A stretch of 64,000 bases of DNA from Bactrocera neohumeralis (GCF_024586455.1 NC_065919.1:26822839-26886838); one strand, 5' to 3'; positions 1-11,977 are shown, numbered from the stretch's first letter. Notes: generated by a model from the sequence alone, not told the origin. Numbers and translations: made by a program.

Positions 1-537
1 CCTGCAAATTGCTGCTCAAACAGCATTGTTGATTGCCTACGCAATAAACGCGCAATTATGCGCACAAATATTTATTTATTCGCACGCGCACTCATTCGCT
101 GAATGTATGTAGGTGTATGTATGTGGCGCTGTATATATGCATGTTGCTGTGGGTAAGTATGTGTGCAAAAACTGTAAATTATTCATGTCAACAATAGCCG
201 ACGGCGATTTACACAAATACCGAATGTCACACACACATACACATATACATATAACTATTAACTGTTATTACGCAATCAGCGTATTGCAGTGAGCTATTAA
301 AGTATCTGCTATGTTGCGCCTTGCATTTAAGATAATTGCCAATTTGTTTTTGATATCGCGCGATTGATTTATTGTTGTTGTTTGTTATGGTGAGTAGACA
401 TGCCAAATCTTGTATAAAGTGATTACTTTTGTTATCAAAAATCAGCCAATAGCAAAGGCCACCATATGTACATATGCTTAGATAACGAATCCTTGAAAGA
501 CCTTTACATAAACTCAACTTAAGACTCCAGTAGAAAC
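1..537. other. Unassigned noncoding DNA with CA/TA microsatellite
   Basis: AT-rich sequence with a CA/TA dinucleotide stretch near 225-255 and GTATGT-type short repeats near 105-125. The 105-codon minus-strand ORF here is low complexity and has no recognisable domain. I see no gene. Confidence 0.4.
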
Positions 538-965
538 TTGCCACCTGTGTGAAATTGGTAACTCGAAAATGTTAGGAATATTGGAAACACCACTGTAAAC
601 TGTAAAAGTTAAAGAAAGTTAAAAATATTTTAAGAAGTCTTGCCATCCGCTTGAATTATTTGTTACATACTTCAGTTGATAAGATAAACGCTTTATTAAA
701 AGTCGCTTCGAAAAGCGTTGCCACCTGTTAAAACAATTAATATAAAATAAAATGTATATAAATTAAATTAATATATTTTAATATGGCCAAAAATTACTGG
801 ATACTTATAAGAATGTTTAAATATAAAGCCAGTTTCTGGAATAGTTGCCACCTACTAGAATAAATTTTAGGAACATAAAATGAGATTAAATATTATAATA
901 CGGTCATGTACGCAAAACTTAAAAAAGTAAAATTAAAAGTCGGATATTGTAAAGAGTTGCCACCT
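538..965 (+). repeat. Degenerate tandem block marked by TTGCCACCT
   Basis: TTGCCACCT occurs at 538-546, 718-726, 844-852 and 957-965, with a near match (TTGCCATCC) at 639-647. Spacings are about 101, 79, 126 and 113 bases, and AT-rich filler lies between. This looks like four or five decayed copies of a roughly 100-125 bp unit, or a cluster of binding sites. The filler is too diverged to align by eye. Confidence 0.4.
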
Positions 966-1357
966 ATCAAAAATTAAATTTAAATTTTTTTTTCTTTTCA
1001 CAATAAAGTCAATTAAATGAAATTAGTATTTACTTGTGGAATATCGAAAAAAAATTATCTAATGTAAACAAACTCCCTAAAAGGATTTAATATATAGGCG
1101 TACGTTTAAACCTACGAAACATTCACTTCTGCCGTTTGTGGTGTCAACATAACACGTTCCATTCTATTGCCTTTTAAAATAAAAATAACATCTGTTACAC
1201 CTTTTATAAATAAATATATTTCTACGGCCAATATTTGCATACTTGTTAATAATTCTTCTTGTTCTTCCCTTTAAAAAATCTTTCGTTGTGATGCTCATTG
1301 TCGCCTTAGTTTATAGCTGCTTCACTTTCAATTTTCCATTTTCATTTTCGCTTTAAC
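966..1357. other. Unassigned noncoding DNA
   Basis: AT-rich stretch with poly-T and poly-A runs between the TTGCCACCT block and the mariner at 1358. No coding signal, RNA gene or repeat terminus recognised. Confidence 0.3.
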
Positions 1358-1846
1358 TACTGTGATCAAATTAAAGGTGAATTTTTAATTTACACTTTGC
1401 GTGGTTTTCTTGGTAGTACTGTTAGTGACATCTATGCTAAATTTCACGTCAATATATTCATTAGTCTTTGAGATATGTGTCGTTTTGTGAGGCTCTAAAA
1501 GTGAATTCTTCGAATTTTACTTTTTCTGAATTTATTGAACAAAGAAGTGCGATAGTGCACCATCTCATACTGCATTGGTTATTCGTGATCATTTCGCCAC
1601 ATTTTCAGCAAATATCGTGCTGCAACCACCGCATTCTTCGTGTAACTTCCGGCTATTCAGCAAATTCACATGACCACCCCGAGGACACCGTTTTGACTCA
1701 ATTGCGGATATAAAAGCTGAATCGAAGAAGGCTCTGATAACCATCGCGATGGAAGATTTTTTCAAGTGCTATGATAACTGGAAAATTCCTTGGCATAAGT
1801 GTATTGCAGCTGAAGGGGATTATTCACCGTCAATTTGACCACAGTA
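1358..1846 (+). mobile_element. Internally deleted mariner element with TIRs and TA flanks
   Basis: The left end is TACTGTGATCAAATT (1358-1372) and the right end AATTTGACCACAGTA (1832-1846), an inverted pair with one mismatch, with TA at both ends as expected for mariner. The plus strand begins a transposase (SEFIEQRSAI near 1525-1555) and then jumps directly to the C-terminal part. That part reads HTALVIRDHF, then LQPPHSS, then DSIADIKAESKKAL and CYDNWKIPWHKCIAAEGDY, with one in-frame stop. The helix-turn-helix region and first catalytic Asp are gone, leaving a 489-bp nonautonomous derivative. A second copy at 49661 has the same deletion junction. Confidence 0.85.
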
Positions 1847-2368
1847 ATATATTCAATCCGCCTCGACAACTGCTAACTCGAGTTGTTAAGAGTTTTGCTT
1901 ACAGACGTTAACCCTTACTTGATTCTTTTTTGTTGATTTGGCATATTTATTTTGCAATCTTTTGCTTTTAATGAGTAGGCGAGCTGCACTATGCGGCAGC
2001 ATATCCTCGTTTCCACCCCTGAGAACAAAGAACTTACCATGTCTGTCGCAAAAGAAACAGAACTTTTTAAATATAACTGTTTCTGGTGGCGCCACCTATT
2101 GGTGAGTATATGAAATAAAAAGTTTGATCTCTGGTTGACATTTCGTAAAAATTTTAAGACAATTGGATAACTCGCGTGGGATCCAAAGTGAAGCAAGTTT
2201 TTTACACTAAAATATCCACGGAATACAGAATGTATGAAGGTCCCACTAATGCCTATAGTTGCCGCTACCTCACGTTATGTTACGTGACGATCTGGAAATA
2301 TTAGTTTGTGCAGAACATCATTAGTTTCCGAAAAAAACTGATTTTGAACGGCCTATCTACGTACGGTT
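1847..2368. other. Unassigned noncoding DNA
   Basis: Flank of the deleted mariner. Short overlapping ORFs lack recognisable domains and I see no RNA gene. Confidence 0.3.
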
Positions 2369-2405
2369 GAATTCGCTATATTTAATCGGTGATATAGCGA
2401 ATTCA
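2369..2405. repeat. Perfect 14-bp inverted repeat with 9-base spacer
   Basis: TGAATTCGCTATAT (2369-2382) is followed by a short spacer and its exact reverse complement ATATAGCGAATTCA (2392-2405). It could form a hairpin or bind a dimeric factor. The core ATAGCGAATTC recurs as a perfect palindrome at 20330-20345. Confidence 0.6.
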
Positions 2406-4249
2406 AAAATTCCAAAATCACTGAAAGATTTAATCGATCGAGCGAAAATGTGTGCCCCTTTTGTGGCTGAGATGCATATTTTAAGTAACTGTAAACAACA
2501 AAAATAGCGCTCGCAATTCTAAACGTTATGAGCATATAATGCCAAACAAATTGCCAACAATCATTTCCGGTTCCAAAAATAGATACATGTATATAATATA
2601 TAATTGGTGTCTACAACTATGCAATGTTTATGGAGGAGCTTCTTCATCCATTTGCATTGCACGTATTTCTGGAAGTCATCCGTCAAAAGGAAGAACTTTA
2701 AAATTTTTGAAAATTTGTTATTCGTGTGATCTTTACAGAAAAGCGATTGCATTTAGGTTTCCACAGTTTTTGCTAGATAAAAAATAATTTGTTACCGACG
2801 TAGACCTTTGCGCCTATTTGGGAAAACATACTTACATATTTAATTTTGAACTGCTATTCTTCGACAAACGTATTAGGTTATAAAGATCTTAAAAAACGAA
2901 ATATCTCACAATGCTGTTCTCAGTTCTCAATAAAAAAAGAACTGTTCACCAAATAAACGGAATCAATCAGCTGAAATAGAATTTAAGAAATATATGCACA
3001 ACTTTTAACAGTCTGCAAACTTGGTACGGTTCTATCAGGTTAAGGAGAAGAATAATCAACCTAATTAGCTCATAGTGACGTGCGAGCAACTATTTAGTTG
3101 AAAATAAACTTCAGAAATGCTATGAAAAAGAATTTCTTAAATACTAATTTTTGTATTCAAACATTACATTTTTCATATTTTTTGCTCAAACTTCCAGCTT
3201 CGCGCCAGCACTTCATGATTCATGAGCAGAAGTAATTATTTATTATCATCTCTGAGATTTGCGCCCTTATTTCTTGCATTTATGACTCTATGCTAATTTG
3301 AAAATGATAGATACTTTTATTTATATTTATTTACTTATGCCTTAGCACTTCTGCGCCATTAAACTTTCATTGAGCTGCTGCTCATCGTAATCCTGGTCCA
3401 TGCTCTCCCTTCTGCTTGCTCCCAGTCGCCCATTCACAGCTTCTCCCTTGCGCTTTTGCATTCACTTCGTCTCAAGTGTTTTTGTCGTAATGGGTGACTG
3501 GAGTGTTTAACTTGCTTGTTTGGCAGTTTTGACTGTTTGGCAGTTGGCTGTTTCACTGCTCTTACTTATCTCATCTTCCTTTTGACTCTGCCAGGCGTTT
3601 TTTTATCCGCTCTTGCATTGTGTTCTTATTGCTTTCAGCTTGAGTAAATTATTATTATTATTATTGTTGTTATTGCTATGTATACTGTTATTGTTGTTAA
3701 TGTAATTGTGAGTGCATGTTGTTGTTGTTGTTACAAATACTTATCTCATTGATGCCACGCAGTGTCGTCTTCAAGCGAGCCACCGCCATTGATTACTCCC
3801 ACACTTAAATAACTGTTTTATATTGTTATTGTTGTTGTTATGTGATGAAAATATGTAAGATACGTATATAAGTGCTCTTTAGAAATTCTTGCCACCCAAT
3901 TTCCGACCACTTGTCGCAGCACAAAAGCGCTATTCATTTTGCATGCGTGTATGTATCATTTGGCTGCGTGTATGCGTGTGTGTGGGTCTTCATTTTGTTG
4001 TGCCTTTAGGCCTATAGATCCATTATTCAGATTATTTGGTGCTCGCTCAATTGGTTTTCGTGACGTTAAAAAATAAAAGTGCCAAAATGACACAACGCCG
4101 ACAACAAGCTGGGTACAATCTTTTACCGGAACGTGGGTTAAATTAAATGCAATTATATGTCTAGACTGGGGAGATGAAAGCCTAGATTACGTGAAGAAAC
4201 AACATTTCGGTATGCTTTTGGCTAAATAAAGGTTTTTTATTTAATAAAT
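2406..4249. other. Noncoding DNA with ATT/GTT trinucleotide tracts
   Basis: Mostly unique-looking sequence with ATT/GTT trinucleotide tracts near 3650-3735 and 3825-3840. ORFs at 2539-2787 and opposite it have no domain I know. The style is typical of fly intronic or intergenic DNA. Confidence 0.35.
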
Positions 4250-4339
4250 TATAATTTATATAGATATAGAGATGAACATATAAAATTACTAGTGGATCCG
4301 GCCACGCGTTGCTGTGGTATACTAAGGCATACCAAGGTG

Positions 4340-5499
4340 ACATTGTATTTATTTTGAAAATTCTTTATTTATTCTTCCAAATCAATTCCATCCCCTTCAA
4401 AGTAGTCCCCTCCCGATGCAATGCACTTACGCCAACGGATTTTCCAATCTTCGAAACACTGGTTGTAGTCACTTTCCGGGATGGCCTTCAGTTCCGTCTT
4501 CGCTGCGGCTTGAATCTTCTCTAACGTATAAAAACGGTGTCCTCGGAGCGGTCTTTTGAGCTTGGTGAACAGCCAGAAGTCGCACGGCGCCAGATCAGGT
4601 GAATACGGTGGTTGCGGTACGATATGGGTTGAGTTTTTGGCGAAATATTAACGAATTACAAGGGCAGTATGGAATGGTGCATTATCGTGATGTAAAAACC
4701 AAGAATTGTCTTTCCACAATTCCGGCCTTTTTAGGCGGATAGCGTTACGCAAACGACGCACAACGTTCAAATAATATTCCTTGTTGACTGTTTGACCGGT
4801 TGGAAGGAATTCATAATGCACAACACCACGATAATCGAAGAAAACAGTCAACATGGCCTTGATTTTTAAGCGACTTTGGCGCGATTTTTCTGGTAGTCGG
4901 AAAGCATCGTTTCACACACTTCAACGCGACGCCTTTTTTCCAAAAAATTTAATGTTTTCGGTACCAGTCGAGATTTGAAGCGCTTGAGGCCCAAAACATC
5001 CTTCAAAATGGTATTGGCTGAGCCTTTCGATATGCCAACTTCATCAGCAAGGTCTCTAATTGTTAATCGACGGTTTTTCAACACCAAATCTTTGATTTGT
5101 TGAACGTGAGCTTCGTCGGTTGAGGTTGATGGTCGTTCTGGACGCTCTACGTCTTCGACACGTTCACGGCCGGCTTGGAACTCACTATACCACTTGTAAA
5201 CATTTTTTTTTAGACATAGCCCCATCACCAAAAGCTTTCTGCATCATCGTCAACGAATCCGCAGCAGAAAATTGATTCCGTAAACAAAATTTAATGCAAA
5301 TTCTTTACTCAACAAATTTCGACATCGCAAAAAACGAAAAACTCACTTTTAGCAGCTCACAAAACGACACGTATCTCAAACACTAATGAATATTTTGACA
5401 TGAAATTTGACATAAATGTGACTGACAGTACCAAAAAAAAAAAAATAATTCTCCAAATCCTTTGACGCGCGCATGTTTAAATATTTTTTGGGCACAGTA
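4340..5499 (-). mobile_element. Mariner relic, internally deleted transposase
   Basis: Read on the minus strand, the 5' terminus AAATATTTTTTGGGCACAGT is at 5479-5498. The N-terminal half follows (5231-4866) with KWYSEFQAGRERVEDVER, the paired HTH segment RLTIRDLADEVGISKGSA and LKRFKSRLVPKTLNF. Immediately after comes the catalytic half with LTVFFDYRGVVHYEFLP, EYYLNVVRRLR and FLHHDNAPFHTALVIR. The block with the first catalytic Asp is missing, so a deletion near 4862 fuses the halves in different frames. The plus-strand sequence from 4309 holds the decayed 3' part. The left TIR is not clear. The lineage resembles the vertumnana/rosa-type mariners, but this is from memory of motifs. Confidence 0.8.
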
Positions 5500-5689
5500 G
5501 TCCTCTTATTAGTATTATTCACATAATAAACTATTCAATACTGTGAAAATTTTATTTACGTAAAGGCAAAAACGTTTTTTGTCGGTTTTAAGAATTCAAC
5601 GAATTGTACTTGAGGTTTTATTTTGAAAATGTTCAAGCAAAAAAATTTCATTGGAAAAATAACGATTTTAAGGCTGCTTTCTCAATGTC

Positions 5690-5842
5690 TGGTTACCAGC
5701 CTTTATGTCCAGTTAATAGAGTTGTCCGCTTAATAGTTTGTGCTTAATAAACATCAACAAATTGTGGGACCGGCCGGCCCATGTGCATTGTTAATGGATA
5801 TGTCCGCTTAATAGAGCGTCCATTTAATAGAGCTTTCACTGT
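5690..5842. mobile_element. Pogo/Tigger-like terminal fragment
   Basis: The sequence has the pogo-type pattern of 'GTCCGCTTAATAGAG' blocks (5801-5816 and again 5727-5740), a GGGACCGGCCGGCCC palindromic block at 5766-5780, and ends TAATAGAGCTTTCACTGTA at 5825-5843. Terminal inverted repeats rich in 'CTATTAA-GGACA' with a GGACCG block are typical of Tigger/pogo elements. No transposase is present. The left boundary is uncertain. Confidence 0.4.
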
Positions 5843-5998
5843 ATTTTTTATTTATAGATTGTTTTTGCTATCCTATCTTCTAAATTAATTCAAACCGGAC
5901 ACAGTGTGCTAAATTTTACTAAAATCGGTTCAATAGTTTAGTAGTCCATCGCGGATAAAAAGCGTGACGCGTACTTTTTATGTATAAAGATAAATAAA

Positions 5999-8880
5999 TA
6001 TTATATGAACGGCATAACGGTAATTACAAAAACAATCAATTTCAAAGTTGTAGACACACTACACCACAAATGAAAGCATAGAAATACACAGACTACACAA
6101 CACAATTTTGCTTTAAGGTGATAATCTAGTCTACCAAGTTTTTATTAGCCCTCTATTAACATTCAAGAATACTGGAAAAAATCGAAAAATAAAAAAGGTA
6201 AAAATTTCGGAAATTAGAAGCTCATGAATTGGGGACTCTCAAAAACTTGGCACGTAACCATACACATGATTTCAATCCACCTAACAATCTGAAACCAAAA
6301 CAAAAATTTTGCATCTAGAACAATGTTGCAATGTCTGGAACTAAAAAATAAAATTTGTTTAAAAATGTGTTAACGAAATGGCAACTGAATGAAAAAAAAA
6401 AATAATTTTTGCGTCACCTTTTTTGATTACTTCGAATTTTTTAAAAATAGTAAAAATTTAAATTTACGGATAAGGATAATTCCAGACATAGGCAGATCTG
6501 TAAAGAAGTTTCGCTAAGACTATCGGTTAAATAGGTCAGGAAGATGCCGAGAAATCGTGCGCATCGTTTTGTAAAAGACACTTTTCTAGAACGTGTTTAA
6601 AGTTTCAGCTCCAGCGGAACCAATTTGGCTGCCGGGCCACTTATGTATACGTCTCTATACCTTATGTCTCCAAAAATAACTTGAATTTTGAAAAATCTGT
6701 TTTCCTTAATTCATTGAATACGCTAAGCTCTATCGTACATTCCTGTCGAAAGCACTACAAATGGGACGTAATTATTGTAATCTCTATTTCTACAATTTTT
6801 AGCCAAATTATCCGCCCATTTTTAGATTTGCATGAAATTTATGATTCTTAATGAATATGGAAACTTCAGCTCGATAGATAATACATTTGCACTTACAAGT
6901 AGTAGTGAGCATGCCCTCGGATGTTAAAAAAATAAGAAAAAAACCGCATCAGTCGTTTATTTGTCTCATGTTTTTTGAAGGGAAGCCGAGCAGTGTTAAA
7001 TAGGTTAATTAATATACACGGCCTCTTCTTTTCTTCGTAACGACAGTCAAAAACTGGTTTAATCAATTTTATGTTTCGGCACATCGATTTCTGTGGGGAC
7101 CCGAACACGAGTACGAGAATATACGAGGCAGACACTTATTTGAACGTGCGCAAGATAGCGTACCTCGAAAGATCAATTCGGTCAGTCATATCTAGCATGT
7201 AATGTTTTGCATAGGAAAGCTGTGAGAATGGTTTATACCACATTTACTAGCTCCGAACAACACGTCCAACTTCACAGCAGTGTTTGACGCTGGTTGAGCA
7301 CTACTCGAAGGAGTTTAAGGTTTGTTTAGAGACCTGCAACTAAACATGGATCCACTGGAATACACAAGAACCAAAAAAAGAACATTGGACTCCACCAGCT
7401 TCGAATAAGGCGTTTCATAATTTTTCAAGGTGTGATCTACAAAATAAGGGCAAAATGGGTACAGGGCTTTACTATGTCCTATTATTTTACAGATGTGATG
7501 CCGAATTTTCCACTTTGCAGACCTAAGGAAAACGTATTTGAATCGCATTATAAAAAAAGTATTTTCATTAAATGCAATTTGAGTGAATAATCTAATAGTA
7601 GCTATTCTCCCTTTATAGATCATTTCAAGTGCTATTTCCTCTAAAGTTAAACGGTGAGACTTTCGCTTCTGTGAACGACTTTTGTTCTATTATATCAAAG
7701 CTTAATCTGATCTAACTTTTCCGCGTTGCTACAAATGTAGAAACCACTATATCAAAAAAGTGTTGCATGTCACTCCAATTCGTTCAAAGCTTGAGCATAA
7801 AACCCTCATTTGACAGCTTTCTTACATTTATTATCCTGGTGGAACTAACAGAATTAATTTCATCATTGCTAACTTACAGAATCTCATCCCCATGTGGTTT
7901 TCCCATCTCTTTAACGTCAAAGTAACCAAAAGCAACACGATTTCAGAAACATTCATACCTCTGCTTCCTGGAAACCATTTAAATTCATTATTTAATGAAG
8001 CTACAAAGGCAACACATCAAATGACCAAACATTTGGCTTTTTACTTGACACGAGTAAGGCAGGCATGCAACAGTTGTGTACTAACGGTTATATGGCGTAC
8101 TTGATACACGTGAATTTCATTAACTGTACATGACTTTCGCTTGTTGCATTTCCTATGCAATTTCATTAATGTCAACGCTGAAGTCTAATCGAGAATAAAA
8201 CAACAAAGTGAAATCTCGGAAAGGCTCTGTTGACAGCAGTGTTTATTTGTGCAACATCAATGGCGACCACACGAAGTTGGATGCATTTCAATGTGAGCAC
8301 ATATGCTACTCTGTGCACTTAAAAATATTTTCCATTGAAATTTTTGCTTTGACATGCTTGACAGTCCACATTCAGCTTCAATCAAGCAGGCGTGTCTATA
8401 AGTATGTATGGGCCTTGTACAATATTTGTGTTTTGTTGGCCTCAGCATTTCCCTGTTCAGATAGAGCTGAGTTTATCCTATTACTTAAACTGAAAATCCT
8501 GAGCACAACCGAGACCGCTCCACAAACCAAAAAACACTCTGTCCTTATCTTAGAGTACAAAAAATTAAGGTCTGTCATAGACCAATAAATAGAAGGAGTT
8601 ATGTTATTAATCAGTTCTCTAACCACCGCATTTGCCAAATTTGGCTACCAAAGATTTTTCGCTGTTTAGCATGCTCAAAAAGTGGCTCACTGGACAAAAG
8701 ACTTCTCTTGAATTATGTCAACAGGGAAAGAAAGGTCTACTTCAAAAGTCCCGAATCTTCAAACCGTCGAACCGGCATCGATGAGGAGTAGTCATGCTTT
8801 CGGATGCTTGCGCTTGAATCGAATTTTTACTGACTCGGTCTAACTATCGATACCACTTCCAGTGTATTATACTATGTGGA
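5999..8880. other. Unassigned noncoding DNA
   Basis: About 2.9 kb of AT-rich sequence. Several ORFs of 60-126 codons occur (6893-7135 and 7315-7623 on the minus strand; 7892-8104 and 8208-8588 on the plus strand), but none shows a domain, a biased composition or a plausible splice structure that I recognise. I see no tRNA, hairpin RNA or repeat terminus. Confidence 0.3.
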
Positions 8881-8889
8881 CCCTAGATG

Positions 8890-9570
8890 CTTACAGCGCA
8901 GTCTTGCCAATGCGGGGCAAATTCATAAGGAATGCTTCATTGTTTCCCTGGTGCCCTGCTGTAGACGTTTCCTGCAGTCTGTGGCCACCAGACAGTGACC
9001 AGTTAGTATTCCGATCATGTTCTTACAATCTCTTCTAACGAGTGCCAATAGGAATTTTGTGTACTTCCGATCTATCCATTCGCACATGAACTTTGCAGTT
9101 TTTGCACCCAGGTAGCTCGTTCCATCGGGTTTGGATTTTCTTAACCATGCTTCTGTCCAGGTCGTCGTATAGACGATCACATTTTATGGGGTTAGCCCTC
9201 GATGCCGCTGTGGCCCAGCTTGCTACTGGCAACACTTTCCACAGGGCAGCCTGCTTCCCGAGACATTTCTGACCGATGTGCGATACGAAGTTACTGCCTT
9301 CGTTGCAACTTAACTCACTACGTAGATGTTGACTCTGGGATCGCCTGCAAGTGCATTAGAGGCCAGCTCCGTGGCTACTTGAAAGACTGTTTATGTCTAA
9401 CTCTGGACAGTATATTCCCAAATCGTACGTTTTCGAGCCATCCGTATAAATGTTAAGAGTATTGCCTGTAGCTAACATACCTTTCCACCAGCCATCTTTT
9501 TTTATATTTACTTTCAACCTTTTTTCCCAGTTGAAAAGTGGGATCATGTAGTTGCCAATGACCACCGAGC
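8890..9570 (-). mobile_element. LINE fragment: RNase H and post-RNase-H tail
   Basis: On the minus strand the first RNase H motif reads LNIYTDGSKT near 9430. Downstream, in several frames, come LLALVRRDCKNMIGILTGHC (about 9065-9005) and RKRLQQGTRETMKHSL, equivalent to the zinc-finger tail that follows RNase H in I/LOA/R1-like fly LINEs. The same tail motif (VGLVTGHNLLA) recurs in the fragment at 45540. Frameshifts and stops show that it is dead. No reverse transcriptase is present, so the 5' part was never inserted or has been lost. Confidence 0.7.
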
Positions 9571-10490
9571 TTCTAAAGCCGCCAGCAGTCGTTTAGCCGC
9601 TTTTGCTGCGCTGTTTTTCAACAGGTCTATGGATTTTACAATTCTTTTTTAGCTCTTTGCTATCTGTTAAGATTTTTATACTGTTTCACAGCATAATTAA
9701 CTCCGAAAAGGTGTTCCTGAGATTCTTCACAAAACGATTGAGGTTGGAGGCAAAGAAAGTGTTTCAAAGAGGCAGTTGATGGAATACGAAAAGTTCCGAC
9801 GAAGCCCAACTTATATTTTCGAATCTGCAGGAAAAATCGCCACTGGTAACTGGTACACAAAGTGATACAAAATACACCAGACTCAGACCAGTTTGGAGGC
9901 GCTTTTAATACATACAGAGTAAACGTGTTCGCATTGTGCACTCACACATATCTACATACATATATTTGTTTATTCATGCGCGTGCATGCTCGTAGGTCGA
10001 CAATATCGCCAATGCCATGAAAATCTATTGACAGCACTAACAACATTGTCGACGCCATCTAGATTGGCATTGAGATTGCAATCAACAATTGCAATGTATT
10101 GGTTGAAGCTTGCAATTTCAATTGCACTTCGCAATCATTGGCGAAACTGTTTTGCCCTCCGGCCGCCCTGCTTCAGTACTCTCAATCCAACAACAAAGCG
10201 TGTGAGGTAACGAGCAACAGCTGCATTTGATAGACATTTTCATGAGTAAGTTTTTCATGCTTGCTGGTGTATTGCATGAAACAACAACAATAAGTGTCGC
10301 TGCCAAATGCATTTTTAACACTGTTGACACGAAATGTCGAAGCGAAGTGAAGTGTTGACAAAATGGGAGCTCCTCATAAAGATTGAAAAGGCTTACTGTA
10401 TGTACATCCGTCTATTATTGTGTTGTAGTTGTTGTTGCAGCTATATTGTTTAAACTTTACCTATTACTCTGTAAAGTATGCAGTATACAC
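9571..10490. other. Unassigned noncoding DNA with TTGCAAT cluster
   Basis: No gene recognised. At 10070-10135 there are five TTGCAA/TTGCAC/GCAATC-type words in about 65 bases, including GATTGCAATC and AATTGCAATG. A GTTGTTGTTG tract lies near 10425-10437. Confidence 0.3.
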
Positions 10491-10590
10491 ACCCTGAACA
10501 ATGTATTTTAAGATCTGATACCTAGAAGGAAGCGTTGGAGACCCTATAAAATATATCCATACATATATAAATTATCGACGGCACGATCTG
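10491..10590 (+). repeat. Mini-me-like element, left part (split by a LINE)
   Basis: CCCTGAACAATGTATTTTAA, then GAAGGAAGCG and GGAGACCCTATAAAATAT, match the start of the copy at 22336 (TCCTGAACAGGGTATATT, GAAGGAAGCGTCGGAGACCC). The element is interrupted by the LINE at 10591-11609 and resumes at 11610. The (TA)-core-(GTCY) layout fits the dipteran mini-me class. Confidence 0.65.
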
Positions 10591-11609
10591 GTAGATAGGT
10601 AGGTAGGAGTGCAGCCCTATCGGGCTCAATTAACACTTGATGTGCCATTTTGATGCACTGTTCATAGAACCTCCTGTATCTGCTATTACGTTTCACCTTC
10701 TCTCTCAAACCATTTTGAGGTTTCGATGAAACTACTTATGTCCGATATGCTTTTGGTGGAAATCCATTCAAGGTTTGGTGCTAGATGGATTCCAAGTGTT
10801 TTGTGTCGGATCTGTGCTAGAGCTGGGCATTCGCAGAGAAAGTGGAGGATTGTTTCCTTGTTCCCTGCTACTCCGCAGCCACTGCAGATGTCGCTGTAGG
10901 GCATACCCATTTTGGATGCGTGTTCCCCAAATGGCCAGTGCCCTGTTGTGGTAGCTGTTACTCTGTAAATACTTTTCCTTGACCTATTTAATAAGTCGTT
11001 GGTTCTTTTCCTGTCATTTGTTGGCCATAATTGTTTAGTTATGACGCATTTTGTAATGTTTTTCCACCTGTTATTTGCAACTTGTTGAAATTGTCTATTG
11101 ATCTATCCTTTGATCGATCCTAGCGGGCTTGGTATAAGCACCGCCTCGGATTCGTTGGGGAGAGCTCCTGCCTTTGCCAACTCGTCTGCTTTTTCGTTAG
11201 CGAAAATGTTCCTGTTGCCGGGAACCCAGATCAAGTCTAGTTGGAGCTTGTCTTTAATTGAGCTTAGTGCTCTCTTGCAGTTGTGAACTGTACTGGAATT
11301 TGTCATGGGTGAAGACAAGGCCACGAGCGCCGCCTGGCTATCCGTAAATAAAGTTGCTTTATTTATATTCCCGCGGTTTTCTAATAGAGCTTCGCAGGCT
11401 TTTTCTATGCCTAGTACTTCTGCTTGGAAGATGCTAGCCGAGCCGGAGAATACCCCCGTGCCTACTTCGCAGTCCATTTTGGACCCGTCGGTATAGACTG
11501 AGATGGAATCCTCCTCTTCTATTGAACCTCTTCTTTATTCTCGTCTAGATGGTATCCTCACCTGGAAGTGTCTATTGAAGTCCAGCTTTGGAAGAATGTA
11601 GTCTGATTT
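10591..11609 (-). mobile_element. 5'-truncated LINE: RNase H and zinc tail, with 10-bp TSD
   Basis: The fragment is bounded by a perfect duplication GCACGATCTG at 10581-10590 and 11610-11619. On the minus strand it starts just upstream of RNase H. Visible motifs are VYTDGSK (11496-11479), FQAE (catalytic Glu), FTDSQAA (catalytic Asp) and WVPGN...NEKADELAKAG; the usual His of WxPGH is Asn. After a stop comes the zinc tail CSGCGVAGNKET-HFLCECPAL (10890-10820) and a 3' end with the short tail CTACCTACCTATCTACC. The RNase H plus CxxC-HxxxC tail fits I/LOA-like LINEs. The insert begins inside the ORF, which is normal 5' truncation at integration. Confidence 0.85.
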
Positions 11610-11825
11610 GCACGATCTGAGTCGATTTAGGTGTGTCCGTTAGTCTGTGTATACTCCAACAAATCGCTATATTCTGGAGATATCGATTTTTTTGCACACG
11701 TCCTTTTCTCTCCAAGAAACTTAACATTTGTAGGAACTGCATCAATCGGAAATATCTGTATCGGATTCTATAGCATATAGCTGCCATATTAACAGAACGA
11801 AGCAAGCTAGCAAGCAAGTATTTTG
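11610..11825 (+). repeat. Mini-me-like element, right part
   Basis: It continues the element broken at 10590: GAGTCGATTTAGGTGTGTCC, GTTAGTCTGTGTATA, GTCCTTTTCTCTCCAAGAA and CATATAGCTGCCATATTAAC follow in the same order as in the intact copy at 22336-22953. The right edge is indistinct near 11825. Confidence 0.6.
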
Positions 11826-11977
11826 GATGTTTTCGTGCGGCAATAAGCAAAAACTCGTGATCAGTTTTGTGAAAAGAATTGTGAGATTTTCAAAACAAAT
11901 TTTATGCGCCGCTAATTTACCGCTATCGACGATTACAAGACGAAATCGGGAATCATTGTACATGAATAAGATATTAA

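Larger units (their letters stand above)
4250..5998. repeat. Outer dispersed repeat interrupted by mariner and a pogo-like terminus
   Basis: The left edge near 4285-4315 carries GATCCGGCCACGCGTTGCTG and the right edge near 5950-5990 carries CGCGGATAAAAAGCGTGACG followed by TATGTATAAAGATAAATA. Paired edges of this style (a 'CCGG...ACGCGTTGC' start and a 'CGCGGA...GTGACGCG' end) occur in dispersed repeats of many arthropods; I do not know the class. Between them lie a mariner (4340-5499) and a pogo-like fragment (5690-5842), so this is the oldest layer. Confidence 0.35.

Noticed and set aside
4288..4299. ACTAGTGGATCC, as in a cloning polylinker
   Set aside because: The flanks do not continue as vector, and the sequence fits the edge of a dispersed repeat. 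Vector contamination is unlikely.
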